Both the position numbers and the translations under genes were made by a program. The notes under the pieces are model-generated. The model ran no database searches and had not been told where the DNA came from. It saw nothing but the letters and a program-made list of their open reading frames with translations. From Bacteroidales bacterium UBA3764 (GTDB lineage: Bacteria; Bacteroidota; Bacteroidia; Bacteroidales; UBA932), in the NCBI GenBank assembly GCA_002371115.1, contig DFFY01000098.1, positions 1-24,618 of the forward strand: a DNA stretch of 24,618 nucleotides. Reading direction: 5' to 3'. Positions 1 to 8,068 of the stretch are shown here, one piece after another (positions within the stretch are counted from its first letter, which is position 1; every line of letters starts with the position of its first letter).

Positions 1-1
1 C

Positions 2-136
2 ACGGTTCCGTATTGGGTGGCCCACTATGACTCCCTGGGCGTAGCCATCCCGGAAGGCGCGCCCGGCACCAACCCCAACGACCTTTCCCGCAGCCCCCTC
101 CTCACGCCTGTCCCGGTGGAATTCGCTGGTCGGTAA
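2..136 (+). CDS. C-terminal fragment of an unidentified protein (5' end outside window)
   Basis: An open frame runs from the window edge to a TAA at 134-136 and encodes the last 44 residues of a protein. The tail is rich in Pro, Gly and Asn (it contains VPYWVAHYDSLG and ends PVEFAGR). I do not recognise the family from so short a piece. It converges on the minus-strand SPFH gene and is followed 28 nt later by a strong hairpin, which fits a genuine gene end. The frame could be fortuitous, but the convergent arrangement and the terminator favour a real gene. Confidence 0.5.
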   Translation, partial: TVPYWVAHYDSLGVAIPEGAPGTNPNDLSRSPLLTPVPVEFAGR

Positions 137-163
137 GCGTCTGAGCCATAATGTTTTACGCAA

Positions 164-192
164 AATCCTCGGCGCAAAAAGAGCCGAGGATT
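164..192. terminator. hairpin between convergent genes, probable bidirectional terminator
   Basis: Perfect 10-bp inverted repeat AATCCTCGGC (164-173) and GCCGAGGATT (183-192) with a 9-nt loop. It lies between the plus-strand gene ending at 136 and the minus-strand gene ending at 233. On the minus strand the stem is followed by TTTTGCG, a weak T-tract; on the plus strand by ATTAGG. The position fits a shared terminator. Confidence 0.6.
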
Positions 193-232
193 ATTAGGAT
201 GTAGCTGATACACAGCATGTTAGCAACCAGTG

Positions 233-1075
233 CTACTTGCTCAGATTGATGAAAGGCAGGGCGTTGGAGCCGTTGTAGGTGGGCAGTTTACCGTCCCATT
301 TCTCAATGGCGTACTGCTGTACCAGCAGGGCGTTGAGGGAGGCGGCTACCACGCGGTTGTAGTAGGCTTCACCGTCACCCTGGATACGCTGGGCCTCCGC
401 TTCACCCTTGGCCTTGGCGATGGCAATCTTGGCCTCGGCCTCCGCCTCCTTCACCTTGTTCTCCGCCTTCAGGGCGTTCTGCACGGCCTCGTTCTTGGCG
501 TTGATGGCAGCGGTAAGCGATGCCGGCGGGTCAATCTTGGTGGTGAATTCCCGGACGATGAACCCTTCCTGGTTCATGGATTCATCCAGGCGGGCACGGA
601 CCTCGCTCTCGAACTTGGCACGGTTGGCCATGAGTTCATCCGAAGTATAATTGTTGGCGCAAGTACGATAGGCCTCGAAGATACAGGTGTTGATGTACCC
701 CATCTCCAGCTCCCTCACGGGTTTACGATACTTTACGAAGATATCCACAGCTTTGGACTCGTCAATCTGATAGGCCAGCGTTGGGGTCATGGAGAAGATG
801 GCGGCATCCTTGGGATTCACCGTAAAAGGCTCATAGGTAACCCGCTGAATGAAAGTGGGATACTCGAAGATGCTCTCCGTAATGGGGTTGTACCACACCC
901 AGCCCCGGCAGGTGCCTTCCACACCGCCGCGCAGCTGTGCGTTGGAGCTCCATTTCTTGAATTTGATGCCCACCGATGCGGAGTCGATGGTGGTGCAGCA
1001 GGACGCCATCACAAAAATCACCACGACAGTGGCCAGGAGGGCAATCCAGGACGATTTGGCAAGTTTGCTTTTCAT
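233..1075 (-). CDS. SPFH/prohibitin-family membrane-anchored protein
   Basis: A 280-residue protein with an N-terminal hydrophobic segment (about residues 8-25) ending in Met-Ala-Ser-Cys-Cys. That could be a transmembrane anchor or an atypical lipobox with Cys26 modified. A prohibitin/band-7 type domain follows, then a long Ala/Glu/Lys-rich helix (about residues 190-235, ENKVKEAEAEAKIAIAKAKGE) typical of the coiled coil of SPFH proteins. Family members form large oligomeric rings on membranes and often modulate proteases or membrane organisation; the role here is unknown. It is the last gene of the minus-strand cluster, 13 nt after psuG, and probably cotranscribed with it. The ATG at 1073-1075 precedes the hydrophobic segment directly, so it is the natural start. 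Confidence 0.85.
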   Translation of the reverse strand: MKSKLAKSSWIALLATVVVIFVMASCCTTIDSASVGIKFKKWSSNAQLRGGVEGTCRGWVWYNPITESIFEYPTFIQRVTYEPFTVNPKDAAIFSMTPTLAYQIDESKAVDIFVKYRKPVRELEMGYINTCIFEAYRTCANNYTSDELMANRAKFESEVRARLDESMNQEGFIVREFTTKIDPPASLTAAINAKNEAVQNALKAENKVKEAEAEAKIAIAKAKGEAEAQRIQGDGEAYYNRVVAASLNALLVQQYAIEKWDGKLPTYNGSNALPFINLSK

Positions 1076-1088
1076 ATCAATAAAAGGT

Positions 1089-2093
1089 TTAGAGGCAGGC
1101 GGCGGTTTGGGCGGCCAGCCGGACGTTGTTCAGGACCAGTTCAATGTTGGCGGAGAGGGAGTCTCCGCCGGTGAGTTCGCACACGCGGGCCAGCAGGAAA
1201 GGGGTAATCTCCTTGCCGTGAATGCCCTGCGCTTCGCATTCCGCCAGGGCCTGCTCAATGACACGCTGAACGCGCGCAGGGTCCATGGCATAGGCCTCCG
1301 GGATGGGATTGCACACCAGCATGCCGCCCAGACCCAGCTCCTGCTGGGTGCGGAAGGCGGCCGCCAGTTCCTCCGGCGAATCCACGCGATAATCTACGGG
1401 CAGTCCGCTGGTACGGGTATAGAAGGCAGGCAGTTCAGACGTACCATAGCCAATCACCGGAACGCCTTTGGTCTCAAGGTATTCCAGGGTGCGCGGCAAA
1501 TCCAGGATGGCTTTGGGGCCGGCGCAGATAACCAGGACCGGCGTCCGGGCCAGCTCCTCCAGGTCGGCCGAAATGTCGAACGTCTCCGACGCGCCCCGGT
1601 GCACGCCGCCGATTCCCCCCGTGGCAAACACCTTGATGCCGGCCATGGCGGCGATAATCATGGTGGTGGCTACCGTGCAGGCACCGTCCGCCTTGCGGGC
1701 AACCAGCAGGGCCAAATCCCGGCGGGAAGCCTTGGCGACCGACCGTCCCATGGCTCCCAGGCGCTCAATTTCCTGGGCCGATAAGCCCGCCTTCAGCCGC
1801 CCGCCCAGAATGGCGATGGTGGCCGGAACGGCACCGCAGCCGCGGATGGCGGCCTCTACGCGCAGCGCCGTCTCCACGTTCTGCGGGTACGGCATTCCGT
1901 GCGAGATGATGGTGCTTTCCAGGGCGACGACAGGCTTGCCCGTCGCCAGGGCTTCCGCCACCTCCGGCGCAATGTCCAGATGCGCATTCAGGGATGCATC
2001 CCCATGCGCACCGGCCTCCAGCATGTCGTGCCGGATTTTGTCCTGACTCATGCTCTCCAGGAAGGAGAGACCGTGGCCTTCTTGTGTATCCAT
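1089..2093 (-). CDS. psuG: pseudouridine-5'-phosphate glycosidase
   Basis: Reversibly cleaves pseudouridine 5'-phosphate to uracil and ribose 5-phosphate, the second step of pseudouridine salvage. The 334-residue protein aligns without gaps to what I recall of Escherichia coli PsuG across the core. The block ALESTIISHGMPYPQN carries Glu59 (E31 in E. coli), the block ATGGIGGVHRGA is intact, and Lys194 in CAGPKAILD corresponds to the Schiff-base lysine K166. About 28 extra N-terminal residues precede the conserved region, so Met15 or Met24 could be the true start. It begins 4 nt after the metG stop and ends 13 nt before the SPFH gene, so it is probably in one operon with them. The usual partner kinase gene psuK is not in the window. 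Confidence 0.93.
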   Translation of the reverse strand: MDTQEGHGLSFLESMSQDKIRHDMLEAGAHGDASLNAHLDIAPEVAEALATGKPVVALESTIISHGMPYPQNVETALRVEAAIRGCGAVPATIAILGGRLKAGLSAQEIERLGAMGRSVAKASRRDLALLVARKADGACTVATTMIIAAMAGIKVFATGGIGGVHRGASETFDISADLEELARTPVLVICAGPKAILDLPRTLEYLETKGVPVIGYGTSELPAFYTRTSGLPVDYRVDSPEELAAAFRTQQELGLGGMLVCNPIPEAYAMDPARVQRVIEQALAECEAQGIHGKEITPFLLARVCELTGGDSLSANIELVLNNVRLAAQTAACL

Positions 2094-2097
2094 AATG

Positions 2098-4284
2098 TTA
2101 ACCGATTTGTGCTCCGTTGGTTACGGCCTCCTGCGGGGTGATGAAACGCATCTTGCCGTCACCCTGTTTGGCCATGAGGATCATGCCCTTGGACTCGATG
2201 CCGCGAATTACGCGCGGCGCCAGGTTCGCGAGGATGCAAATCTGTTTGCCCAGCATGTCTTCCGGGCTGTAGTATTCCGCAATACCGGAAACGATGGTGC
2301 GCTGGTCAATGCCTGTGTCGATGGTGAGTTTCAGGAGCTTGTCCGTTTTGGGCACCCGTTCCGCCGCCAGCACGGTGGCCGTGCGGATGTCCATGGCGCC
2401 GAACTGGTCAAAGGTCACTTCCGGCTTCTGGGCCTCCACCTTCTTGGCGGCTTCCTCCGCCGCCCGGGCAGCCTCGGCAGCCTTCCGTTCGGCCTTGATA
2501 GCCTCCAGGCGGGCGATTTGCGCGTCAATTACGCTGTCCTCAATCTTCTGGAACAGCAGCACGGCCTGCCCCAGCTGGTGGCCGGCGGGCAGGAGTTCTG
2601 CTGCGCCCAGCATGGACCAGTCCAGGGTGAGAGATACACTCGCTTCGCTCGGTATGGCAGAAGGCACCGTGTGCACGGCCTTGCCCTCCCCGGGCTTGTA
2701 GAAGTTCTCCGTAGGGGTGCCTTCACCGGCGCGGTGGTCCGTGCCGGCCTGGATGCCCACCCGGAGGATGCTGCGTAGCTTTTCCGCGCTGAACGGCGTG
2801 AACGGCTCAAAGGCGATGGCCAGGTCTGCGCACAGCTGCAGGCAGGTGTACAGGATGCTGGCCGTACGGTCCATGTCCTCCTTGGCCACCTTCCAGGGCT
2901 CCATGTCGGAAATGTATTTGTTGCCGATACGGGCAATGTTCATGGCCTCCTTGAGCGCCTCGCGGAAGTGGAACGTCTCCACGTATTTTTCCAGGGCCTC
3001 CTTGCAGGGTTTTACGCTGGCCAGCGTCTCTGCGTCTATGGGCATCGGCTTTACATTGGCCGGTACGGCGCCCCCGAAATACTTGTGCGTGAGCACCACG
3101 GCGCGGTTCACGAAGTTGCCGAAGATGGCCACCAGCTCGCTGTTGTTGCGGCTCTGGAAGTCCTTCCAGGTGAAGTCGTTGTCCTTGGTCTCCGGCGCAT
3201 TGGCCGTAAGCACATAGCGCAGCACGTCCTCCTGTCCGGGGAACTGCTCCTCGTATTCGTTCACCCACACCGCCCAGCCACGGGAAGTGGAGATTTTGTC
3301 GCCCTCCAGGTTCAGGAACTCGTTGGACGGCACGTTGTCCGGCAGCACATAGTCCCCATAGGCCTTGAGCATGGACGGGAACACAATGCAGTGGAACACA
3401 ATATTGTCCTTGCCGATAAAATGCACCAGTCGCGTTTCAGGGTCCTTCCACCACTTCTCCCAGCTCTGGGGCAGCAGTTCCTGCGTGTTGGAAATATAGC
3501 CGATAGGGGCGTCGAACCACACGTACAGCACCTTGCCTTCCGCACCCTCTACCGGAACGGGGACGCCCCAGTCCAGGTCGCGCGACACGGCGCGGGGCTG
3601 CAGGCCGCCGTCCAGCCAGCTCTTGCACTGGCCATAGACGTTGGTTTTCCACTCCTTGTGCCGCTCCAGAATCCACTCCCGCAGCCAAGGCTCGTACTTG
3701 TCCAGCGGCAGGTACCAGTGCTTGGTCTTCACCTTCTTGGGCGTGGCGCCGGAAAGCGCGCTCTTAGGGTCTATCAGCTCCTCCGGGCTCAGCGTGGAGC
3801 CGCACTTCTCGCACTGGTCGCCGTATGCGTGGGGATTGCCGCACTTGGGGCAGGTCCCGGTGATGTAGCGGTCTGCGAGGAACGTCTTGGCTTCCTCATC
3901 ATAGTACTGCTCCGTCTCCTTGGTGATGAACTTGTCGTCGTCATACAGCTTGCGGAAAAATTCCGAGGCATTTTTCTCATGCACCTTGGAGGTGGTGCGG
4001 GAATAGATGTCGAAGTTGATGCCCAGGCCCGTGAAGGCGTCTTTCATCACCTTATGGTACTGGTCCACAATATCTTGCGGAGTCACTCCCTGCTTGCGGG
4101 CCTTAATGGTGATGGGCACGCCGTGCTCGTCGCTGCCGCAGATGAACACCACGTCCTCCCCACGCATGCGCAGATAGCGGACATAGATGTCTCCGGGAAT
4201 ATAGGCACCGGCCAGATGGCCGATATGGACGGGACCGTTGGCGTACGGAAGCGCACAGGTCACGAGTGTTCTTTTGTAACTCAT
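2098..4284 (-). CDS. metG: methionyl-tRNA synthetase with C-terminal tRNA-binding domain
   Basis: Charges tRNA-Met with methionine in the cytoplasm. The 728-residue protein has the class I motif HIGH (residues 20-23), a zinc knuckle with Cys145, Cys148, Cys158 and Cys161, a KISTS signature near residue 328 (KMSKS loop), an anticodon-binding helical domain, and a C-terminal EMAP/Trbp111-type OB domain starting near [14 protein letters not shown]. The ATG at 4284 gives [17 protein letters not shown], the expected N-terminus; it overlaps the dnaG TGA as ATGA, so translation is probably coupled. Between LRSIL (about residue 505) and the LDWSMLGA stretch (about residue 555) there is an insertion of roughly 45 residues compared with remembered Bacteroidetes homologues. 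Part of it is encoded by a dispersed repeat. Confidence 0.95.
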   Translation of the reverse strand: MSYKRTLVTCALPYANGPVHIGHLAGAYIPGDIYVRYLRMRGEDVVFICGSDEHGVPITIKARKQGVTPQDIVDQYHKVMKDAFTGLGINFDIYSRTTSKVHEKNASEFFRKLYDDDKFITKETEQYYDEEAKTFLADRYITGTCPKCGNPHAYGDQCEKCGSTLSPEELIDPKSALSGATPKKVKTKHWYLPLDKYEPWLREWILERHKEWKTNVYGQCKSWLDGGLQPRAVSRDLDWGVPVPVEGAEGKVLYVWFDAPIGYISNTQELLPQSWEKWWKDPETRLVHFIGKDNIVFHCIVFPSMLKAYGDYVLPDNVPSNEFLNLEGDKISTSRGWAVWVNEYEEQFPGQEDVLRYVLTANAPETKDNDFTWKDFQSRNNSELVAIFGNFVNRAVVLTHKYFGGAVPANVKPMPIDAETLASVKPCKEALEKYVETFHFREALKEAMNIARIGNKYISDMEPWKVAKEDMDRTASILYTCLQLCADLAIAFEPFTPFSAEKLRSILRVGIQAGTDHRAGEGTPTENFYKPGEGKAVHTVPSAIPSEASVSLTLDWSMLGAAELLPAGHQLGQAVLLFQKIEDSVIDAQIARLEAIKAERKAAEAARAAEEAAKKVEAQKPEVTFDQFGAMDIRTATVLAAERVPKTDKLLKLTIDTGIDQRTIVSGIAEYYSPEDMLGKQICILANLAPRVIRGIESKGMILMAKQGDGKMRFITPQEAVTNGAQIG
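2631..2660 (-). repeat. dispersed repeat copy inside the metG coding sequence
   Basis: Read on the minus strand this stretch begins CTGCCATACCGAG and ends CGAGTGTATCTC, with CGAAG in between. The same two outer blocks, with one substitution and a different centre, occur in the intergenic repeat at 10350-10384. In metG it is in frame and encodes about [10 protein letters not shown] (around residues 542-551), within a region expected to be a variable insertion between the anticodon-binding and OB domains. Confidence 0.6.
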
Positions 4285-6278
4285 TTCTTTATTCTTCCAA
4301 GTTTGATATTGATGTTTTTCTTGAATTCGTTCAGCTTGGTCAGCTGGCCCAGCAGGGACGTAATCTCCTCTGGGGATAATCCGGGCGCGTTCAGCTCCTG
4401 CTTGATATCCTGCTGGCGGGCACTGAGGCATTTGTCGTGGTACACCAGGATGGCCTTGGGCACATAGTTCACCAGCCAGGAGTCCGTGGTGGTGAGGGCC
4501 TCGGAGAAGTTGTGGACGGTGAGCTCGTATTTCTCCGTGGCCAGGTCTGCCGCTACGGTGGCAATCTCCCGGTTCTCGCCGTTCAGGAGGTTGCGGACAA
4601 TGGCGTCCTGCTCCAAGCCCTGATCATAATACTGGAAATAGGCCTGATAGGTGGCCTCATAGCCGGGATTGGCAAAGTGGATGTCGTCTGCCGCCAGCGC
4701 CGCGTCTATGAATTCCGCCACCGTCTGGGCGCCTTCCTCGTCATAAAAGTCCGAGTCCGACGCAAACTGCAGGGGGGTGCGTCCGTACTGCAGGATAAAC
4801 CGCAGCAGTTCCCGTTCCGAGGGTTCCAGGATACGTTCCCGTTTCTGGACAAGGCGGGAGAGATTGGCGGTCTGGGCCGGCAATGACGTTTCGTCGCCCT
4901 GCCCGGCCTGCGCCCCGTCCTGCCCGGCCCGATCGGGCATCTGTCCGTACCGCCCGGCTCGACCGGACATCTCCTTGCGCTGCTTTTCGCGTGTTTTGCG
5001 CACGCGCTCCTGGATGATGTCCGATTCTATCTCAAAGCGGCGGGCCACGGTTTCCACATAGACCTGGCGCTTGATGGCGTCCGGAATCTCCGCTACCGTG
5101 TCGGCAATCTCGTTAATCAGGTTGGCCTTTTTGAGCGGGTCGTCGCCGGCTTCCGACAGCATGAGGTTCGTCTTGAACACAATGCCGTCCTGCTCGTGCG
5201 CTTCAATGAAGGCCTGGATTTCCTCCAGCGTATGCTTGCGGGAGAAGGAGTCAGGGTCGTCCCCGTCCGGCAGGAACACCACGCGCGGGTTCATGCCCTC
5301 CCTCAGGATGAGGCTGATGGCGCGGATGGCGGCATGCAGGCCGGCCTTGTCACCGTCGTACATGATGGTGATGTTCTGGGTGAACTTGCCTATCAGCCGG
5401 ATCTGTTCCTCCGTGAGCGAGGTGCCGCAGGAGGCCACCACGTTGGTGATGCCCATCTGGTGCATCATCACCACGTCCACGTTGCCTTCCACCAGGATGC
5501 AGCGGTCCGCCTTGGCAATCTGGCTCTTGGCAAAGTAGATGCCCAGCAGGTTGCGGCTCTTGATGTAAATTTCCGTTTCCGGGGAGTTCACGTATTTGGC
5601 CGGGTTGTCCGCCTTGAGGGTGCGTCCGCTGTAGGCGATGACGCGGCCGCTCACGGAGTGGATGGGGAACATCACCCGCTCGCGGAACTTGTCCACCAGA
5701 CCGCCGTCCTCCTGCTGGATGGCCAGGCCGGCCGCCACCAGGTATTCGTCCTTGTAACCGGCGGCACGGGCGGCGTCCACCAGGGCGGTTTTGCCCGACG
5801 GGGCCCAGCCCAAGCTCCACTGCCGGATGGTGGTGTCCTCTATGCCGCGGTTGCGGTAATAGCGGTAGCCCACGGCCTTGCCTTCCGGGCTTTGCAGTTG
5901 GTTGCAGAAGAACTCTCGGGCGAACTCGCTCACGGCCATGAGGCTTTCGCTGCGCTGGCGGGCGGCGATTTGCTCCGCGCTCTCTTCCTCTTCCTTTACC
6001 TCTATATTGTATTTGCGGGCCAGATAGCGCAGGGCTTCCGGGTAGGTGAGGTGCTCGTATTCCATCACGAACCCCACGGCGCTGCCGGCTTTGCCGCAGC
6101 CGAAGCATTTGTAGATGCCCTTGGAGGGGGTTACGTGGAAGGAAGGGGTTTTCTCGTTGTGGAAGGGACAGCAGGCCACATAGCTGGCGCCGCGGCGCTT
6201 GAGCGTCACGAAGTCTCCCACCACCTCTTCTACGCGGGCGGTGTCCAGAATTAAGTCAACGGTCTCCTTAGGAATCAT
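4281..6278 (-). CDS. dnaG: DNA primase
   Basis: Synthesises RNA primers at the replication fork. The 665-residue protein has an N-terminal CHC2 zinc-binding domain (Cys37, His40, Cys58, Cys61 in [13 protein letters not shown] and CFGCG) and a catalytic core with a Toprim fold (VEGNVDVV near residue 262, YDGDKAG near residue 307, then DGDDPDSF). A hydrophilic linker carrying a 10-residue tandem duplication follows, then a helical C-terminal helicase-interaction region. The start at 6278 gives the usual [11 protein letters not shown] beginning. The stop overlaps the metG start by ATGA. A GC-rich palindromic repeat lies upstream between this gene and the small membrane protein gene, and I see no TAnnTTTG promoter directly in front, so it may be cotranscribed with that gene. 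Confidence 0.96.
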   Translation of the reverse strand: MIPKETVDLILDTARVEEVVGDFVTLKRRGASYVACCPFHNEKTPSFHVTPSKGIYKCFGCGKAGSAVGFVMEYEHLTYPEALRYLARKYNIEVKEEEESAEQIAARQRSESLMAVSEFAREFFCNQLQSPEGKAVGYRYYRNRGIEDTTIRQWSLGWAPSGKTALVDAARAAGYKDEYLVAAGLAIQQEDGGLVDKFRERVMFPIHSVSGRVIAYSGRTLKADNPAKYVNSPETEIYIKSRNLLGIYFAKSQIAKADRCILVEGNVDVVMMHQMGITNVVASCGTSLTEEQIRLIGKFTQNITIMYDGDKAGLHAAIRAISLILREGMNPRVVFLPDGDDPDSFSRKHTLEEIQAFIEAHEQDGIVFKTNLMLSEAGDDPLKKANLINEIADTVAEIPDAIKRQVYVETVARRFEIESDIIQERVRKTREKQRKEMSGRAGRYGQMPDRAGQDGAQAGQGDETSLPAQTANLSRLVQKRERILEPSERELLRFILQYGRTPLQFASDSDFYDEEGAQTVAEFIDAALAADDIHFANPGYEATYQAYFQYYDQGLEQDAIVRNLLNGENREIATVAADLATEKYELTVHNFSEALTTTDSWLVNYVPKAILVYHDKCLSARQQDIKQELNAPGLSPEEITSLLGQLTKLNEFKKNINIKLGRIKK
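4911..4970 (-). repeat. 30-bp tandem duplication in the dnaG linker
   Basis: Two adjacent 30-bp units (4941-4970 and 4911-4940) encode [10 protein letters not shown] and [10 protein letters not shown], sharing M-x-x-R-A-G-x-x-G. A partial third copy (QAGQG) follows. The units sit near residues 437-456, between the polymerase core and the C-terminal helicase-binding region, where length variation is tolerated. Confidence 0.65.
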
Positions 6279-6310
6279 AAAATGAATTTATGATTATTTT
6301 ATGTTTACGT

Positions 6311-6346
6311 TACCCCCTCCCGAAACCCCTCCCCTCGGGGGAGGGA
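6311..6346. repeat. GC-rich palindromic repeat upstream of dnaG
   Basis: Following ACGTTACCCC, the segment contains CCCTCCCC (6327-6334) and GGGGAGGG (6338-6345) around a TCG loop. The intergenic element at 10291-10328 has the same layout: ACGTTACCCC, a C-rich spacer, then a CCC/GGG stem with a TCG loop. It sits in the 84-bp gap between the small membrane protein gene and dnaG, and could act as an mRNA hairpin or be a mobile REP-like repeat. Confidence 0.6.
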
Positions 6347-6362
6347 CTTGAAAGGTGCTATA

Positions 6363-6665
6363 TCAATCCTCTTTCCTATATTCCACCTCTTTGGCATCCG
6401 TGAGGTCGGTGACGGTAATTTTGTCGTCTGCAGGGGCCTGGGTAATGGGACTGTCCTGCTGCGTGCGGGACGGCTCCTTGTAGGTCTTTTCCTGCCACAG
6501 GGCTTTGGCCTGGTACCAGGCATCGCGCCCATACCATACCAGGCCCATGGCACCCACAATTACGGCGAGTACGCTTTTGCGGGTCAGAATCCAGGCGCAG
6601 AGCGCCACAAAGAGAACGTCTTTGACGAGCCGGACCCAGCGGTTGTTATATCCTAAATTCATCAT
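6363..6665 (-). CDS. small membrane protein of unknown function
   Basis: Encodes 100 residues. Two hydrophobic stretches near residues 13-26 and 30-45 (VKDVLFVALCAWILT and VLAVIVGAMGLVWYG) predict a membrane hairpin. A hydrophilic C-terminal tail ending KEVEYRKED follows. I do not recognise a named family. Two consecutive ATG codons (6665 and 6662) could start it. A TATATTTG box ends only 6 nt before the ATG, so transcription may begin at or next to the start codon, but the expected -33 region lies in the preceding terminator stem. dnaG follows 84 nt downstream on the same strand. Confidence 0.65.
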   Translation of the reverse strand: MMNLGYNNRWVRLVKDVLFVALCAWILTRKSVLAVIVGAMGLVWYGRDAWYQAKALWQEKTYKEPSRTQQDSPITQAPADDKITVTDLTDAKEVEYRKED

Positions 6666-6680
6666 AGCCTACAAATATAC

Positions 6681-6710
6681 AAAAAACCTCCGGCTTTCAC
6701 CGAAGGTTTT
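6681..6710 (-). terminator. rho-independent terminator after the DUF3127 gene
   Basis: On the minus strand AAACCTTCGG pairs with CCGGAGGTTT (one G-U pair) around a 6-nt loop and is followed by a short T-run. It lies 20 nt downstream of the SSB-like gene's TAA at 6730-6732 and separates that pair from the dnaG cluster. Confidence 0.8.
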
Positions 6711-6729
6711 GCATGCAAGTGGTCAAATT

Positions 6730-7137
6730 TTAGAAAGGAAGGTCCTCTGCTTCATCACCGGGCATGTCGTCCAGGGTAGGGGCCGGGGCTTCGTAGGCCG
6801 GGGCGGAATTCCCGTTTGCAGCCGGGAATGACGGGGATGCCGGGGCGGGAGCGGCTGCTCCGGCCGGGGCCAGGCGCCAGATTTGCAGGTCATTGTACCA
6901 GCGGCCGTTGTATTCGCGGGCCTTCAGGTTGAACGAAACCTTGATTTTGTCTCCAACCTGGTACTTGTCCAGTTCCGTCACTTTGTCCTGTCCCCATGCG
7001 GTGAAGCAGGCTTGGGCGGTGAAATTGCCGTCCGGGAATTCCAGGATGAATTCCTGTTTGGCCCAAGGGCCGCGGGCGCTTGTGCCGGACTGTACGCCCA
7101 GCTTCTGACGAAGCGTTCCTTCCAGTTCCAGAGCCAT
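6730..7137 (-). CDS. DUF3127 family OB-fold protein resembling single-stranded DNA-binding protein
   Basis: A 135-residue protein. The N-terminal 90 residues match the Bacteroidetes DUF3127 pattern: LEGTLRQKLGVQSGTS, WAKQEFILEFPDG, VGDKIKVSFNLKAREYNGRWYNDLQIWRL. A Pro/Ala-rich linker and an acidic tail ending DEAEDLPF follow. The acidic D-L-P-F end is the hallmark of SSB tails that recruit repair and replication proteins, so the protein probably binds nucleic acid and docks partners; this role is inferred. It starts 3 nt after the FKBP gene stop and so forms a pair with it, ending in a good terminator. Confidence 0.82.
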   Translation of the reverse strand: MALELEGTLRQKLGVQSGTSARGPWAKQEFILEFPDGNFTAQACFTAWGQDKVTELDKYQVGDKIKVSFNLKAREYNGRWYNDLQIWRLAPAGAAAPAPASPSFPAANGNSAPAYEAPAPTLDDMPGDEAEDLPF

Positions 7138-7140
7138 GAC

Positions 7141-7911
7141 TTACTTCTTGTGCTTGGTGGTTGTTTCAGCGGGCTTCTCCACGTACGGATGAACCTCCAG
7201 GAGGTCAACGTCGAAGATCAGGGTGGAGTTGGCGCCAATCTCACGGGGACCACGCTCGCCGTAGGCCAGGTTGGCGGGAATTACGAGGGTGATCTTGCCG
7301 CCTTCGCCCACGAGCTTCATGCCTTCGGTCCAACCTTTGATAACGCGGTTGAGCGGGAAGGTGATGCCTTCGTTCTTGTCGAATTCCTTACCGTCAATGA
7401 GGGTGCCGCGGTAGTTCACCTTCACGGTGTCGCGGTCACTGGTGGCACGTACATCGCTGCCGGAGTCGGCAATGAGGTAAACGATACCGGAAGCGGTGGA
7501 GTCTGCGCTGTTCTTGACGTAGAAGTCTTTGCGGAACGCGTCACCTTTCTCCTTGTTCAGGGCGCCTTCGTAAGCGGTGCGCTTCTGGAGGTAGGAGTTG
7601 ATGATCATGTTCATGTCGGCAGGGTTAATCTTGAACTGCTTTACGAATACGGAGTCCATGGGCTGGCCTTCCTTGGCGTTGAGGGCGTCTTTCATACCCT
7701 TTTCCACTTCGGACATGTTGAGGTCGCCGAAGCCGTTCTGGGTGATGACCAGACCGAAGTTGACACCCAGCAGATAGGAAGTGGTGTCAATCTGTCCCTT
7801 GGTAGGGAGCAGGTCACGCACTTCTTTGGAACCCTCCACCTTGGGGGAGTCGCAAGCCATTACCAGCACGGAAGCGGTAGCAACGGCAGCAAAAATTTTT
7901 GCGATTTTCAT
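7141..7911 (-). CDS. FKBP-type peptidyl-prolyl cis-trans isomerase, lipoprotein
   Basis: A 256-residue protein with a lipoprotein signal peptide (hydrophobic residues 5-18, lipobox V-M-A-C with Cys20). A helical FkpA-type N-terminal region for dimerisation comes next (about 40-140). The FKBP domain follows (about 158-241) with VKVNYRGTLIDGKEFDKN, FPLNRVIKGWTEGMKLVGEG and IPANLAYGERG, all typical of active FKBP folds. It should catalyse proline isomerisation and assist folding outside the cytoplasm, anchored to a membrane. A TAAATTTG box about 54 nt upstream fits a promoter. The DUF3127 gene follows by 3 nt; no functional link between the two is obvious. Confidence 0.92.
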   Translation of the reverse strand: MKIAKIFAAVATASVLVMACDSPKVEGSKEVRDLLPTKGQIDTTSYLLGVNFGLVITQNGFGDLNMSEVEKGMKDALNAKEGQPMDSVFVKQFKINPADMNMIINSYLQKRTAYEGALNKEKGDAFRKDFYVKNSADSTASGIVYLIADSGSDVRATSDRDTVKVNYRGTLIDGKEFDKNEGITFPLNRVIKGWTEGMKLVGEGGKITLVIPANLAYGERGPREIGANSTLIFDVDLLEVHPYVEKPAETTTKHKK

Positions 7912-7964
7912 ATTGCTTTTGTTTTTAATGTTTGTTCAGTTCAGGCGTTGAACGCTTAATCCTG

Positions 7965-7972
7965 CAAATTTA
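7965..7972 (-). promoter_or_regulatory. TAnnTTTG -7 box for the FKBP gene
   Basis: The minus strand reads TAAATTTG here, a perfect match to the Bacteroidetes -7 consensus, implying a 5' leader of about 45-50 nt. The -33 position, 20 bp upstream, reads TTAT, a poor match to TTTG. Confidence 0.55.
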
Positions 7973-8008
7973 CATATAAAAAATAAGAAAACATAATTTT
8001 GAAAAATT

Positions 8009-8040
8009 TTTGGCCATGTCGGAAATAATGCGTAAATTGA
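8009..8040 (+). promoter_or_regulatory. probable recQ promoter
   Basis: TTTG at 8009-8012 is followed after exactly 20 bp by TAAATTGA (8033-8040), a near match to TAnnTTTG. Spacing fits the sigma-70-type promoter of Bacteroidetes. It would give a leader of about 20-25 nt before the ATG at 8069. Confidence 0.5.
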
Positions 8041-8068
8041 GCCTGCAACACTAAACCGGTTAACAGCT

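Noticed and set aside
25..213. 62-codon minus-strand frame at the left edge
   Set aside because: It runs through the convergent-gene hairpin and has low-complexity composition; the plus-strand frame ending at 136 is better placed.
4285..4431. 49-codon upstream extension of the metG frame
   Set aside because: It lies within the end of dnaG, has no synthetase similarity, and the conserved N-terminus begins exactly at ATG 4284 in an ATGA overlap.
5196..6254. 352-codon plus-strand open frame opposite dnaG
   Set aside because: Antisense shadow of a conserved gene in GC-rich DNA. The same applies to long frames opposite recQ (8486-9661), the 706-residue protein (12540-14435), the acyl-CoA ligase (14672-16258) and the S41 protease (16719-18059).
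8051..8063. 13-mer CTAAACCGGTTAA before recQ, also present on the minus strand at 24313-24325
   Set aside because: A 13-nt match between two points of a 24.6-kb window is expected several times by chance, and the contexts differ (leader versus intergenic tail).
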